A stretch of DNA of 64,000 bases, taken from assembly GCF_014207595.1 (NCBI RefSeq), contig NZ_JACHGY010000001.1, positions 1,550,001 to 1,614,000 on the forward strand, written 5' to 3'. Under the pieces are notes generated by a model. The model made no database searches, was not told the origin of the DNA, and saw only the letters and a list, made by a program, of their open reading frames with translations. Position 1 is the stretch's first letter. Each line of letters begins with the position of its first letter. Made by a program: the position numbers and the translations under genes. Below are positions 1 to 10,438 of the stretch, one piece after another. This stretch comes from Algisphaera agarilytica (lineage in GTDB: Bacteria > Planctomycetota > Phycisphaerae > Phycisphaerales > Phycisphaeraceae).

Positions 1-71
1 AGACGGATGCCGAAAACCAGTTCCCGGTCTTCGACAAACACCGCGATGATCTGCTCGGGATTGCTCATCAT
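1..71 (-). CDS. Start of a gene cut by the window edge, probable type II secretion component
   Basis: Only the first ~23 codons are visible, beginning MMSNPEQIIAVF and running off the left edge. The start overlaps the stop of the GspC-like gene in an ATGA arrangement, so it belongs to the same operon. By position it could be a GspL/PilM-like or GspM/GspN-like inner-membrane component, but the visible residues are too few to decide. A second ATG three bases in is equally possible as the start. Confidence 0.4.
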   Translation of the reverse strand, partial: MMSNPEQIIAVFVEDRELVFGIR

Positions 72-571
72 CGCCCCCCCGACTGCGCTTCGATGCGCTT
101 GCGTTCGGTCTGGAGCTTGATCGAGCGGCCGTTCACGGAGAGGGTGGCTTGGCCGTCGCTCACGGATTCGACCCGTGCACCGCCGGGCAACTCTTCGCCG
201 GGCTTGGCCACGACCAAGCGGTCACGGCCATCGATAAACAGCCCTTCCGGCTCGCCCTGCGACGGGATCAAGGTGCCCAGCAATTTGATCGAGCGGACTT
301 CGATCGGCGGCAACGACACCGGGGTCGGCGGCGGCGCGGGGGCCTGCCCGCCTTGAAGACGCAGCGTGTCGAGACGCTCGAGCTGCTCCGCGGACAACGC
401 CGTGGAGGTTGGCGTCACCACCACCGGCGACGTGCTTCCGCCCGTTACGGACCCGGGTTGTGCGGCCTCGCTCTGCGCACCACGCCACACCGTCCAGCCC
501 CCGAAGCCCCCGGCGACGAGAATCACCAGCGCCAGGCCGCGGGCGAGAAGTTGTTGCAGGGATGGGGTCAT
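68..571 (-). CDS. GspC/PilP-like inner-membrane secretion protein
   Basis: 167 residues. A cytoplasmic stub of about 11 residues is followed by one hydrophobic segment (about 12-30, LALVILVAGGFGGW), a Pro/Thr-rich linker and a C-terminal beta-rich domain (about 90-160). That domain contains 'IKLLGTLI', 'EGLFIDG' and 'RLVVAKPGEEL', which fits the homology region of GspC and PilP, the part that binds the secretin in the periplasm. It sits 53 bp after gspK in the same direction, and its stop overlaps the next start. The family call rests on topology, motif rhythm and context rather than on a diagnostic residue. Its place after gspK instead of before gspD differs from the usual proteobacterial order. 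Confidence 0.6.
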   Translation of the reverse strand: MTPSLQQLLARGLALVILVAGGFGGWTVWRGAQSEAAQPGSVTGGSTSPVVVTPTSTALSAEQLERLDTLRLQGGQAPAPPPTPVSLPPIEVRSIKLLGTLIPSQGEPEGLFIDGRDRLVVAKPGEELPGGARVESVSDGQATLSVNGRSIKLQTERKRIEAQSGGR

Positions 572-624
572 GAATGAATCGTTCCGTGGATATCCAACCT
601 ATCGGCCGAGCGGGCCGAAAAAAC

Positions 625-1509
625 TTACCAACGCAGTTCGTAGTCGCCGCCCCGCCGGTTGCCCTGCGGGTTCTGCACACGCAGCACCACGTCCGTCCGC
701 CGGCCGTCGTCGATCACGATGCGCAGGCTGGTGGTTTGCGCCGCACTCGTGAGGAGTGTTTCAAGACCTTCGATCATCTGCGGATTGTCCCAGCCTTCGA
801 GCAGCTCGGCCAGCGCTTCTTGCAACGATTCGCGGCTCGACACCGCCTGACCCGACAACACCAGAGCCACTTCGTCGGCCTCGCGCGGCGGCAGGTGCGC
901 TCGGAATGCCAAACCCAACGCCAACGGGTCGGCGTGACGCGGGTTGATCTTGCCCGAACCCCAGAGCGTCAGCCGATCAAACGGCCCCAGCGTCGGCGGG
1001 CTCTCGCGCATCACACGCTGCACCTCCTCGCGTTCCGACAATTGATCAAACGAGGCAAACGCCGGCCACCGGGCCTGCGCCCCCGAAGCGGTCAGCCCAA
1101 AGTCCTTGTACGCCCCGTCCGCGTCGAGGCTCAGCCCCTCGGCACCACCCGCCTCGGCGAAGCGATCCAGCTCGCGTGCAAATACCTCTTCACTCAACAC
1201 CTTCTGCAGGCTGTTGAGGTTCGCTTTGGCGTCTTCGTTGGCCCAGCGCAGCTGCACCAGCTGATCCCCAAGCAACGCACGCCCCGCCACCACACCCGCG
1301 GGTCCCGCCGCCAAGCGGTCGCGCTGGGCAAGGATCGCTTCGTCGGCACTGCGCACCGCCAAGTCACGCTGCAGGCGATGCAGATCCAACGCCGCGGCCT
1401 GCTGCTGCGTGTGCACACGCAACGCCAAGCTCGCCAACGCCGTGCCGAGCACCGCCAAGACGGCCAGCACCAACAACAACACAAAGCCTTGGTCCCGCGT
1501 CTGTCTCAT
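625..1509 (-). CDS. gspK: Type II secretion minor pseudopilin GspK
   Basis: 294 residues from MRQTRDQGFVLLLVLAVLAV. The short basic leader ends in G before a hydrophobic helix, as in class III prepilins, and GspK characteristically lacks Glu at +5 (here FVLLLV). The long body, with repeated 'ANLNSLQKVL' and 'GSGKINPRHADPLAL', matches the helical-domain insertion of GspK, where 'NLN' and 'KIN' elements are typical. It would cap the pseudopilus tip with GspI and GspJ. I chose the ATG at 1509 because it overlaps the gspJ stop (TGATG) and places the leader correctly; the frame stays open further upstream but reads through gspJ. Confidence 0.85.
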   Translation of the reverse strand: MRQTRDQGFVLLLVLAVLAVLGTALASLALRVHTQQQAAALDLHRLQRDLAVRSADEAILAQRDRLAAGPAGVVAGRALLGDQLVQLRWANEDAKANLNSLQKVLSEEVFARELDRFAEAGGAEGLSLDADGAYKDFGLTASGAQARWPAFASFDQLSEREEVQRVMRESPPTLGPFDRLTLWGSGKINPRHADPLALGLAFRAHLPPREADEVALVLSGQAVSSRESLQEALAELLEGWDNPQMIEGLETLLTSAAQTTSLRIVIDDGRRTDVVLRVQNPQGNRRGGDYELRW

Positions 1510-2024
1510 CAGCCCGCCCCCCCGCGTTGCCGGTCGGCCAGATTGAATCGCAGCGGCCGCACCCCGGGGTCCGCAAAACGCAGCACCACCCAACCCTGTC
1601 GATCCATCTCAAAGTCTGCAACACACGCCGCGACGAGTTCGCGCTGAGTCGGGGCGAGTTGGACTTGGCCGAGGCGCTGCTGTTCGCGGAACAACAACTG
1701 TGTGTCGGCGTCGATGCGATAGGTGACGCGCACCGCGTTGTGATCCGTGGTGCCGAGTTCGACATCTCGACCGCTCCAGCCCTCGATGCTCAGCTCCTGG
1801 TCGTCGTACACCGCCCAGAGCGCCTGGTCGAGGTCCGCCTTGATCTGTCCTTGAACGATATCGCGCCACGGCGTCGCTTCTTCGATCGGCGCATCATCCG
1901 CCAACCGACGCTCGCTGCGCACCACGCCGCCGAGCGCTTGGAACAACGCCGCCAGCAGCATGCCGGTTAATGCCAGCACGGCGAGCATCTCAATCAACGT
2001 GATCCCGTGTTCTCGCTTATTCAC
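1509..2024 (-). CDS. gspJ: Type II secretion minor pseudopilin GspJ
   Basis: About 171 residues from a GTG codon, reading VNKREHGITLIEMLAVLAL. The prepilin peptidase site is G^ITLIE with the conserved Glu at +5, followed by a hydrophobic helix. The order (I, then J, then K) and length fit GspJ, which joins the tip complex of the pseudopilus. An upstream ATG at 2066 gives a basic extension with no reason to exist; the GTG places the leader at seven residues and overlaps gspI by 8 bp, as in the neighbouring junctions. The C-terminal domain ends in VLRFADPGVRPLRFNL, a beta-rich stretch. Confidence 0.83.
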   Translation of the reverse strand: MNKREHGITLIEMLAVLALTGMLLAALFQALGGVVRSERRLADDAPIEEATPWRDIVQGQIKADLDQALWAVYDDQELSIEGWSGRDVELGTTDHNAVRVTYRIDADTQLLFREQQRLGQVQLAPTQRELVAACVADFEMDRQGWVVLRFADPGVRPLRFNLADRQRGGAG

Positions 2025-2412
2025 GGCCGCCCCCTTCCAACGCCAACGGCGTCGGCCGAACCACAAAACGCTCGACGGCCGCCAATTCCGGAGCCTGCTC
2101 GTCCGCCGCGGGATACACGCTCACCCGCCGCACCATCAGGCCCAGCGCATCCAGCGACGGCGGCTGCCGATCCTGCACCACCACGAAGAACTCGTCGGAG
2201 TAAAACGATCCCGGGCCGAGGACTTGCTCAGCCGCGTCATCACTCAACACCTCGAGCAACGCCACCGCTTCCTGGCGAAGTTCCGCACGCTGCGCCTGCT
2301 CGACCAGCCGCGACCGCGCCACCAGCGCCGCGGTCAACACGCCCGCCATCAACGCCAGCGCCGCGACCACTTCGATCAGCGTCAGTCCTCGTTGGCGAGA
2401 GCGATCAACCAT
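2017..2412 (-). CDS. gspI: Type II secretion minor pseudopilin GspI
   Basis: 131 residues. The N terminus MVDRSRQRGLTLIEVVAALA has a basic leader, the G^LTLIEV cleavage site with Glu at +5 and a long hydrophobic helix. The short C-terminal domain with 'YPAADEQAPELAAVERFVV' is the size expected for GspI, which nucleates the pseudopilus tip. It overlaps gspH by 8 bp at its start and gspJ by 8 bp at its end, so translation of the three is probably coupled. Confidence 0.82.
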   Translation of the reverse strand: MVDRSRQRGLTLIEVVAALALMAGVLTAALVARSRLVEQAQRAELRQEAVALLEVLSDDAAEQVLGPGSFYSDEFFVVVQDRQPPSLDALGLMVRRVSVYPAADEQAPELAAVERFVVRPTPLALEGGGRE

Positions 2413-2956
2413 CGCCCACCACCCTCAGCGCATCGAGCACCGCTTCACCCCGTCGGCCGTCGGTATCCAACGGCGTCCACTGCCCGCTCACCCCCGCGAT
2501 CAGCCACCGCTCATCTCCGCTGGCCGCGGAGAGTTCCAACGCATACGTCGGCATCACCGCGTCGCCCGAGCATCGCCAAGTCACCTCGCCGCGGCGCACC
2601 CAACCCGTTGACGGCGTCCACACCGCGACGACCCGCGCGTGCTGCTCGCTGGTGGACCAACGCAGCGGACTCGTTTTCGCCTCGCCCTCCGCTTGTTCGC
2701 GCAAAGTGCCGCCGCCCAGGTCCAGCGTGACTTCACGGATGTCTCCGGCGAGTCGGGCGCGTTGGCGCACGCGCTGGTCGAAGTCCACCAGCTGTTGCTT
2801 GAGCAGCGCGTTGTCGAACACGCTCTTCGTACCCCGCAGCGACGCCGCCGCGAGGGCCGAGGTCAGTCCGAGCAACAGCAACACCACGATCAACTCGATC
2901 ATGCTGAACCCGCCGGGCCGGGCCCGGGGTGCGCATTGGACCGGGCTTGGTTTCAC
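2405..2956 (-). CDS. gspH: Type II secretion minor pseudopilin GspH
   Basis: 183 residues. The leader MKPSPVQCAPRARPGG is followed by FSMIELIVVLLLLGL, giving a G^FSMIE prepilin cleavage site and the transmembrane/packing helix. Downstream are two beta-rich stretches ('VTLDLGGGTLREQ', 'ALELSAASGDERWLI') as in GspH/FimT proteins. The start overlaps the gspG stop by 4 bp (ATGA). Assigned by operon position between the major pseudopilin and GspI, because minor pseudopilins are hard to tell apart by sequence alone. Confidence 0.78.
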   Translation of the reverse strand: MKPSPVQCAPRARPGGFSMIELIVVLLLLGLTSALAAASLRGTKSVFDNALLKQQLVDFDQRVRQRARLAGDIREVTLDLGGGTLREQAEGEAKTSPLRWSTSEQHARVVAVWTPSTGWVRRGEVTWRCSGDAVMPTYALELSAASGDERWLIAGVSGQWTPLDTDGRRGEAVLDALRVVGDG

Positions 2957-3399
2957 TGGCCGACCTCGGCGTCGTTGTCGTCGCTGCTGATGTCGGCGTC
3001 CGCGTTCTCGCCGCCCTGCATGCCGTCTGCACCGAGGCTGATCACTTCGTACGGACCGTTGGGCCCTGGCTGGTTGTAGAGGTACTCGCGGTTCCAGGCG
3101 TCGAGCAGATCCCCGTTGGCGATGATCGGCTCGGGCAGCTTGTCCGTGGCGCGGAACAAGATCTCCAGCCCTTCCTGGTTGGTGGGGTATCGGCCGTAGA
3201 CGGTGTAGAAATCCGTCAGCGCATCTTCAAGCGTCTTGATCTCGACCTGCGTCGCGGTGACTTTGGCGCGGACGAGGTGGCCGCGCACGTTCAACCCGAC
3301 CAGACCCGCCAGCAGGCCGATGATGACCAGCACGACCATGATCTCGATAAGCGAAAAGCCGCCCGGTTGGCGATGTCTGTTTTTCCGATCAAATCCCAT
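2953..3399 (-). CDS. gspG: Type II secretion major pseudopilin GspG
   Basis: 148 residues. The prepilin signal PGG^FSLIEIMVVLVIIGLL is canonical. The C-terminal domain shows the GspG signature: 'ALTDFYTVYGRYPTNQEGL', 'DAWNREYLYNQPGPNG' and 'YEVISLGADG', the calcium-binding loop region of the major pseudopilin. The tail is unusually acidic (DADISSDDNDAEVGQ). This is the best anchored gene for naming the operon a type II secretion system rather than a type IV pilus system. The start overlaps gspF by 11 bp. Confidence 0.93.
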   Translation of the reverse strand: MGFDRKNRHRQPGGFSLIEIMVVLVIIGLLAGLVGLNVRGHLVRAKVTATQVEIKTLEDALTDFYTVYGRYPTNQEGLEILFRATDKLPEPIIANGDLLDAWNREYLYNQPGPNGPYEVISLGADGMQGGENADADISSDDNDAEVGQ

Positions 3400-4636
3400 T
3401 GCCGATCTCCAAAATGGGCAGCAGCGTGGCGAACGCGATCAGGCCCACCAACAACGCCAACAACACAATCAACACCGGCTCGACCAACGCGGTCAGCCGG
3501 GTGGTCAACGACACGACCTGGCGGTCGTAGCTCGCCGCCAGGCGCTCGAGCAGTTCCGCCAATCGCCCGCTCTCCTGGCCCAGGCCAAACACCTTGACCA
3601 TGGCGGGGGGAAACGCCCGTGTTTGTTCGAGCGCAGGCCCCAGGTCTCGGCCTTCGTGGACCGCTTCCTCGCAACGCTCCAACGCATCGCCGAGTTCTCG
3701 GTTACGCACCGCCCGCCGCGCGATGCCCAGACCTCGCTCAAAACTCACGCCGCTGCGCAGCAAGGTCGACAACACAAACGCCAACCGCACCACCGACTGT
3801 TTTCGTTCGATTTCGCCCAGGATCGGAAGCGCCAGCAAGCTGCGATCAAACCACCGCCGCCCTTTGGGCTGCCGCAAAACCGCCGCGACAACAATCACCA
3901 CGAGCAACGCGACGAGGCCAATCCACAGGCCATGATTGATCAGCGCATCGCTGAATCCCTTCACAATCCGCGTCGGCCCAGGCAGCGGTCGGCCGGTATC
4001 GGATAACGCCTCCAATATGTCCGGCACCACATACGTCATCAGGAACAAGCACACGCCCAGCCCGAACACTCCCACGACCACCGGATACGTCAACGCGCCC
4101 AGTAGGCGGTTCTTCATCGTGGACCGCCGTTCCTGATAGTCGGCGACGCGTTCGAGCACGACGTTGAGCCGGCCGGTCTCCTGCCCGACGCGGACCATCG
4201 CCACGGTCGCGTCGTCGAACACCTTGCGACCGGTCGACAGGCGGGCCGATTCCATCGCGTCGGCCAACGATCCGCCGGACGCGACACGGTCGCGCACGCC
4301 CTGCAGCACCGCTTTGAACCGCGACGCCCGCGCGGGCTGCTGCTGGATCAGCACATCCAGCGCCTCCAACACCGACACGCCGACCTCGATCAGCGTCGCC
4401 AGCTCTTGCAAGAACCCCGCGATGTCCGGCTTGCGCAGCGTGGGCAAGCGCCACGACGACAACCGCGACTCTTTCGCCTCGGCGTCGTCCCGCTGCTTCT
4501 TCTGATACGCCTCGAGCGAACGCAGGTCCAACCCGCGGTCACGCAGCTGATCCCGTGCATCCCGCGCGGTGTCGGCCACGAGGGTTCCCGTCTCCCGCGC
4601 CCTGCCCTTGAACGCGATGTAGGAATACACCGGCAT
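3389..4636 (-). CDS. gspF: Type II secretion inner-membrane platform protein GspF
   Basis: About 415 residues from MPVYSYIAFKGRARETGTL. It has the two T2SF repeats, each a helical bundle beginning with 'FLQELATLIEVGVSVLEAL' or 'FVLSTLLRSGVSFERGL', and three membrane segments ('LTYPVVVGVFGLGVCLFLMTY', 'GLWIGLVALLVVIVVAAVL' and near the C-terminal 'PVLIVLLALLVGLIAFATLL'). GspF couples the ATPase to the pseudopilus. I used the ATG at 4636: it lies 1 bp from the gspE stop and gives the standard PxYxYxA N terminus; the frame extends upstream only into gspE. Confidence 0.93.
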   Translation of the reverse strand: MPVYSYIAFKGRARETGTLVADTARDARDQLRDRGLDLRSLEAYQKKQRDDAEAKESRLSSWRLPTLRKPDIAGFLQELATLIEVGVSVLEALDVLIQQQPARASRFKAVLQGVRDRVASGGSLADAMESARLSTGRKVFDDATVAMVRVGQETGRLNVVLERVADYQERRSTMKNRLLGALTYPVVVGVFGLGVCLFLMTYVVPDILEALSDTGRPLPGPTRIVKGFSDALINHGLWIGLVALLVVIVVAAVLRQPKGRRWFDRSLLALPILGEIERKQSVVRLAFVLSTLLRSGVSFERGLGIARRAVRNRELGDALERCEEAVHEGRDLGPALEQTRAFPPAMVKVFGLGQESGRLAELLERLAASYDRQVVSLTTRLTALVEPVLIVLLALLVGLIAFATLLPILEIGNGI

Positions 4637-4637
4637 G

Positions 4638-6248
<1,611 letters not shown>

Positions 6249-6322
6249 GGCGGAAGTCGGCAGGGACAGACAAGGCGGGCCGAATCAGGGGGCGAAGTTT
6301 TCGGGGTCCGTTCAGCGGAGAC

Positions 6323-8542
6323 TCACCAGACCCAACGCGGCTCGCTGACCGGGTGGCCGCTGGCGTCCAGCGGTTCGTCGAGCGCCAGGCCCGCGAGTTC
6401 TCGGCTTTCACGCGAATAGAACCGCAGGTCGGAGAAGTCGTCCTGCCGCAGGATCACCGGCCGCATGAACACAAACAGCGTGTTCTGCGATTCCATGATC
6501 GTTCGGCTGCTGAAGAGGTATTCGAGCACCGGGATCTCGCCGAGCAGCGGCACGCGCTGGATGGTTTCGGAGTAGCTGTCGAAGTTGATGCCGCCGACGA
6601 CGATGGTCGAGCCGTCGGGCAGGGTGACGTGGCTCTCGACGGTGTTGCTCTGCCGCGGCGGGGGCAGGTTGGTCGAGGCGGCGTCGCCGGAGAAGCTTTC
6701 GAGCGCGACACTGAACTCCAGCCGGAGGTGGTCGCCCTCAGCGATGTGCGGGGTCATCTCGATGCTGGTGCCCGCTTCGACAAAGCCTTCGAAGGTGACG
6801 GTGTCGGAGTTCTGGCCCTGGTTGATGCTGGCGACGGGCTGGCCGAGCACGCTGGCGATCGAGCCGGTCTCGTTGTCGTTGACCAGGATGCGCGGTGCCG
6901 AGGCGACGCGGGTGTTGCCGTCGGACTTGAGCGCCTGCACGATGACGTCGGCGATGTCGGCCGAGAGCACCACGCCGTTGAAGCCGAGCGCCGGAGCCAG
7001 ATCGAGTCGGCCGTCGGCGCCGATCTCGTTGAGCCCGAAGCGGTTGAACACGAACGATTGGTTCTCGCCGTTCTGATCCCCCGCGAGGATGTCGACGCCC
7101 AGCGAGAAGTTGTCGGTGGTGTCGAGGGTGATCATGGTCACCTCGATCATGACCTGGGCGCGACGGCGGTCGAGCTCTTCGATGAGCTTGGCGTAGATCG
7201 CCTGGGTCGCGGGCGCGGCGACGACGATGATGCTGTTGGTGTTCTCGTCGGCGGTGAGCGTGGCGTTGGGGGTACGCACAGCCTTGGGGCGTTGGCTGCC
7301 CTCGCCGTCTGCGCCTTCGCCACGCAGGCCAACAACCTCGCGGTTGATCTCTGAGTTTCCTGGAGGAACGTCGCCCAGCTCTCGGCCCAGCGGCAGGATC
7401 GCTCCCACCGCGCCCTCGGCCCCCTCGATCAGGAGGCGGTCCGCGGCGGAGCCGTCGTCTTCCAGACCGCGGATGGTCTCGAGGATGTCGGCCGCGTTGG
7501 CGTTTTTCACCTTGTAAAAACGAACGGGGCTGGCCTGGTCGTCGGTGGCCACGTCGAGCTGTTCGCGGAGCGATTCCACCCGACGGTGTACCGAATCGGG
7601 GGCGGTGAGGATCATGACGCCCGAGGCTGTGTCGACGCTGGACTCGTAGCTCGGGCTCGACACCGACGCGTCGAGCATGCGGCGCATCTGCGTCTCGAAA
7701 CGGTCGGCCGACGTATAGCGGAAACGATACACCCGGGGCATCAGGCCCGAATCGACATCGATGCTTTCAGCAAGCGCCAGCGCGGCCCGCACCTGCGCCT
7801 CGCCGCCGAGCAGCAACACGCGGTTGGCCGGCTCGTCGACGACCACGCCGACGGTGGGTGCGGCCTCGATATCGTCGCCCGCGCCGAGCGCTTGCAAGAG
7901 CATGAGCGACAGGTCTTCCGCCGCCAAATGCTGAACGTTGTAGTACTCGCGCACCTGCGGGCCCGCGGCACCGCGGATCGCTTCGAGCAGGGACTCGATC
8001 CGGCGGACGTTCGCGGCGTAGTCGGTGACGAGCAGGAGCCCGGTCGACGCGTTGGCCGAGACTTTCCCGGCCGAGGGCGTGAGGAACGGCGTCACCAACT
8101 CGCTGGCGGCCTGGGCCGAGAGCCCGTCGAGCAGGAACACCTGCGTGAGCACCCCGCCGCGCTGTTCGTTATCGCCGTCGGCGATGCGCGCTGCCTGCGC
8201 GAGCTCATCGATGCTCACCACACGGTACCAGCCCGCGCGGTCGTCCTCGGCCAGTACCAGGCCCCGGCTACGCAGCACCTCGTCGATCAGGTCACGCAGC
8301 GTATCGGCGGGCACCTGAGCGGGCGACTTGATCGACACCTGCTGGCCACGCACCTTCTCGGGGTCGTAGATGATGTTGAGGTCCAGCCGTTGGCTGGCGA
8401 AATCGAGCAACCGTTCCAGCGGCACCGGGTCGGGCAGATCGAGCTGGATGGTGGTGTCGGGATTGGGCTGGGCCGTGATCGGCGAGACCACGCCCACGGC
8501 GACCAAAACCAACGCCCCAACACATAGCCAGGCACCGCGCAC
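6323..8542 (-). CDS. gspD: Type II secretion secretin GspD
   Basis: Outer-membrane secretin of about 740 residues. After a signal sequence (VRGAWLCVGALVLVAVGVVSPITAQ) come N-domains ('DPEKVRGQQVSIKS', 'VFLLDGLSAQAASELVTPFL', 'YYNVQHLAAEDLSLML', 'RFYKVKNANAADILETI') and the C-terminal secretin domain ('RVASAPRILVNDNETGSIAS', 'GSTIVVGGI', 'VPLLGEIPVLEYLF', 'LFVFMRPVIL'). The frame is open to an ATG at 8713, but that 57-residue extension is AT-rich, not signal-like, and overlaps a promoter-like element; I prefer the GTG at 8542, with TTG codons near 8585 as alternatives. A long N3-type insertion (Gly/Glu/Arg-rich, around EINREVVGLRGEGAD) is present. First gene of the operon. Confidence 0.9.
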   Translation of the reverse strand: MRGAWLCVGALVLVAVGVVSPITAQPNPDTTIQLDLPDPVPLERLLDFASQRLDLNIIYDPEKVRGQQVSIKSPAQVPADTLRDLIDEVLRSRGLVLAEDDRAGWYRVVSIDELAQAARIADGDNEQRGGVLTQVFLLDGLSAQAASELVTPFLTPSAGKVSANASTGLLLVTDYAANVRRIESLLEAIRGAAGPQVREYYNVQHLAAEDLSLMLLQALGAGDDIEAAPTVGVVVDEPANRVLLLGGEAQVRAALALAESIDVDSGLMPRVYRFRYTSADRFETQMRRMLDASVSSPSYESSVDTASGVMILTAPDSVHRRVESLREQLDVATDDQASPVRFYKVKNANAADILETIRGLEDDGSAADRLLIEGAEGAVGAILPLGRELGDVPPGNSEINREVVGLRGEGADGEGSQRPKAVRTPNATLTADENTNSIIVVAAPATQAIYAKLIEELDRRRAQVMIEVTMITLDTTDNFSLGVDILAGDQNGENQSFVFNRFGLNEIGADGRLDLAPALGFNGVVLSADIADVIVQALKSDGNTRVASAPRILVNDNETGSIASVLGQPVASINQGQNSDTVTFEGFVEAGTSIEMTPHIAEGDHLRLEFSVALESFSGDAASTNLPPPRQSNTVESHVTLPDGSTIVVGGINFDSYSETIQRVPLLGEIPVLEYLFSSRTIMESQNTLFVFMRPVILRQDDFSDLRFYSRESRELAGLALDEPLDASGHPVSEPRWVW

Positions 8543-8635
8543 AGTGCCCCGCCAGGAGGTTGGATTGAAACTGGAAATACTCAACAAATAGACGGCTCGG
8601 GCCAAGCGGGAAATACTCCGTTCGGGAACCCAATA

Positions 8636-8663
8636 AGTATATCTCACATTTGCTTTAACCCAA
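8636..8663 (-). promoter_or_regulatory. Candidate sigma-70 type promoter of the secretion operon
   Basis: Read on the minus strand, TTGGGT (8663-8658) and TATACT (8641-8636) are separated by 16 bp. Initiation would fall near 8630, about 90 bp upstream of the preferred gspD start. The flank is clearly richer in A/T than the coding DNA around it. Predicted from sequence only. Confidence 0.4.
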
Positions 8664-8841
8664 ACGTAACTGCAATTTAAATTTGGATTTGCAGCCGAAA
8701 ACCGCGTTTTCATTCTGGCGACTCAGATTTCCCTGAGCGGCCTCACCCAGGAGGCCCGCCAAGGCTCGTCAGCCCGCCAGAATCCGCCGAAGAAACTCGC
8801 CCGGGATACGGGGCGCAAGCCAACGAACCGGGGCCCAGATT

Positions 8842-8877
8842 GGCCCCGTCTCTCCCCCCCAAGGAGAGAGACGGGCC
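8842..8877. repeat. Bulged GC-rich hairpin downstream of the first DUF1501 gene
   Basis: A near-palindrome of the form CCCCGTCTCTCC / GGAGAGAGACGGG separated by a short C/A loop. It lies 35 bp past the DUF1501 stop, so it could end that transcript, but no T-run follows on the minus strand. The remaining sequence from 8714 to 8911 shows no gene. Confidence 0.4.
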
Positions 8878-8911
8878 ATCCGGTAAGGAAACATCGTGAG
8901 CTTGCGGTGGC

Positions 8912-10366
8912 TCAGTTGTTCATGAACCCGAGGTGGGTGCTGGGGGTGTTCACGTCCAGGAACCGGCCGAGGTTCGGGAACATCGTGCCCATCTCCGAGT
9001 TCGGCACGCCCATCCAGCGGGCGAACTCAAACGCGTACTCGTCCACCGAGGTCGTCGGGATGAATCGGCCGCGGGCGGTGTCGTCCGGGCCGTCGATCTC
9101 GATGTTGTTGAACTCGCCGTACATCTTGCCGCCATCGACCTGATTGCCGCCCATCACGAAGTGGTGGCCGCCCCAGCCGTGGTCCGAGCCCTGGCCATTG
9201 GAGTGGTAGGTCCGGCCGAAGTCGGACGCCGTGAACGTCGTCACCGCGTCGCGCTTGTTGATCTCGCCCAGCGCATCCCAGAAGAACTTCAACGCTTCGT
9301 TGACTTCCTGGAGCCGGTTGTCGTGGGGGCCGATCAGCCCGCCGTGGTTGTCGAACCCACCGCGAGAGACGAAGAAGACCTGACGGTTCTGGCCCAGGTG
9401 GGACTGGCCGAACTCGATCATCCGGGCCACGGCGGCGAGCTGCTCGGAAAGGCTGCCGTTGGGCACCGGGGTGGTGATCGCGGAGGGCTGGCCGAAGATA
9501 TTGTTGATGATTTCCCCGTTGTTCAGCGACCGCTCCGCGATGTCGGCGTACACCTTGCCCAGCGCGTTTCGAGCTGAATAGTTGGGGTTGTCTTTCAGGG
9601 CGATGAGGTCGGCGTGGGCCGTGGCGATATCGGCGCGCTGGGTCCCATTCGAGCCCAGCTTGTTGGAGATCGTCAGCCCGGTCGCCCCGGTCCGCCCGAT
9701 CGTGTACGGCGTGACGTCTTTGCCGCTCAAGAAGTAGTTGATGCCGGCGATCGAGATGTTCATCGACACGCCCGAATCGTTCTGCGCCCCGAGCGCTTGC
9801 AGCGAATCAGCGATGCGCCCGCCCCACCCGATGTTCTCCGTCGCGTCGGCGGTCGAGATCTGCCACAGGTCTTGCTGGCTGCTGTGGGAAAACAGCTGGG
9901 GCGGGCGTTCACCGGTTTTATTCTTGAACTGATCTTTCGTGAGCGGCTCGACCAGAGGGCCCATGTTTGCGACGACCGCCAGGTTGCCCTGGTTGAACAG
10001 ATCGGTCATGTCTGTCATCTCCGGGTGGAACGCGAACCGCCGCGTGCCCCCCGCGGGGGTGATGATCGTGTCGTTTAACGAAGACAACGGGATCGCCAGG
10101 TTCGTGCGGTTCGTCACGTAGTCGGCGTGGTACTGATTGCCGCCGTCGATCGGGATCACCGTGTTGCCCGAGTCATTGCCCCCGAACAGGAACATACAGA
10201 CCAAGGCTTTGTAGTCGTTGAAGCCCGAGCCGGTCTGGGCCAACGCCGCACTGGTCGTGCGGAGCGTGAAGAGTTGAGACATCAGGCCGCCCATGCCAAG
10301 CGCTGCACATGAACCACGGCGCAGAAACGAACGGCGGGAGATCAGTCGGTCGAGATTGTCATCCAT
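8912..10366 (-). CDS. DUF1501 family protein with Tat signal (cassette copy A)
   Basis: 484 residues. The N terminus has a twin-arginine signal (SRRSFLRRGSCAALGMGG, cut near ALAQ). The body is a DUF1501/sulfatase-like fold protein of the alkaline phosphatase superfamily: 'FLFGGNDSGNTVIP', 'VVANMGPLVEP', 'DFGRTYHSNGQGSDHGWGGH' and 'GGFDNHGGLIGPHD'. DUF1501 genes regularly follow DUF1800 genes in planctomycetes; the biochemical activity is not known to me. It is the last gene of cassette A, 72 bp after the DUF1800 gene, and a clear paralogue of the gene at 14470-15942. Confidence 0.88.
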   Translation of the reverse strand: MDDNLDRLISRRSFLRRGSCAALGMGGLMSQLFTLRTTSAALAQTGSGFNDYKALVCMFLFGGNDSGNTVIPIDGGNQYHADYVTNRTNLAIPLSSLNDTIITPAGGTRRFAFHPEMTDMTDLFNQGNLAVVANMGPLVEPLTKDQFKNKTGERPPQLFSHSSQQDLWQISTADATENIGWGGRIADSLQALGAQNDSGVSMNISIAGINYFLSGKDVTPYTIGRTGATGLTISNKLGSNGTQRADIATAHADLIALKDNPNYSARNALGKVYADIAERSLNNGEIINNIFGQPSAITTPVPNGSLSEQLAAVARMIEFGQSHLGQNRQVFFVSRGGFDNHGGLIGPHDNRLQEVNEALKFFWDALGEINKRDAVTTFTASDFGRTYHSNGQGSDHGWGGHHFVMGGNQVDGGKMYGEFNNIEIDGPDDTARGRFIPTTSVDEYAFEFARWMGVPNSEMGTMFPNLGRFLDVNTPSTHLGFMNN

Positions 10367-10438
10367 TATGAAACTCCTGAGACACCAGTCTCTATTGGTT
10401 GGTTATTCGATCATTTGAGTGATGTGAAAAACAGCCGA

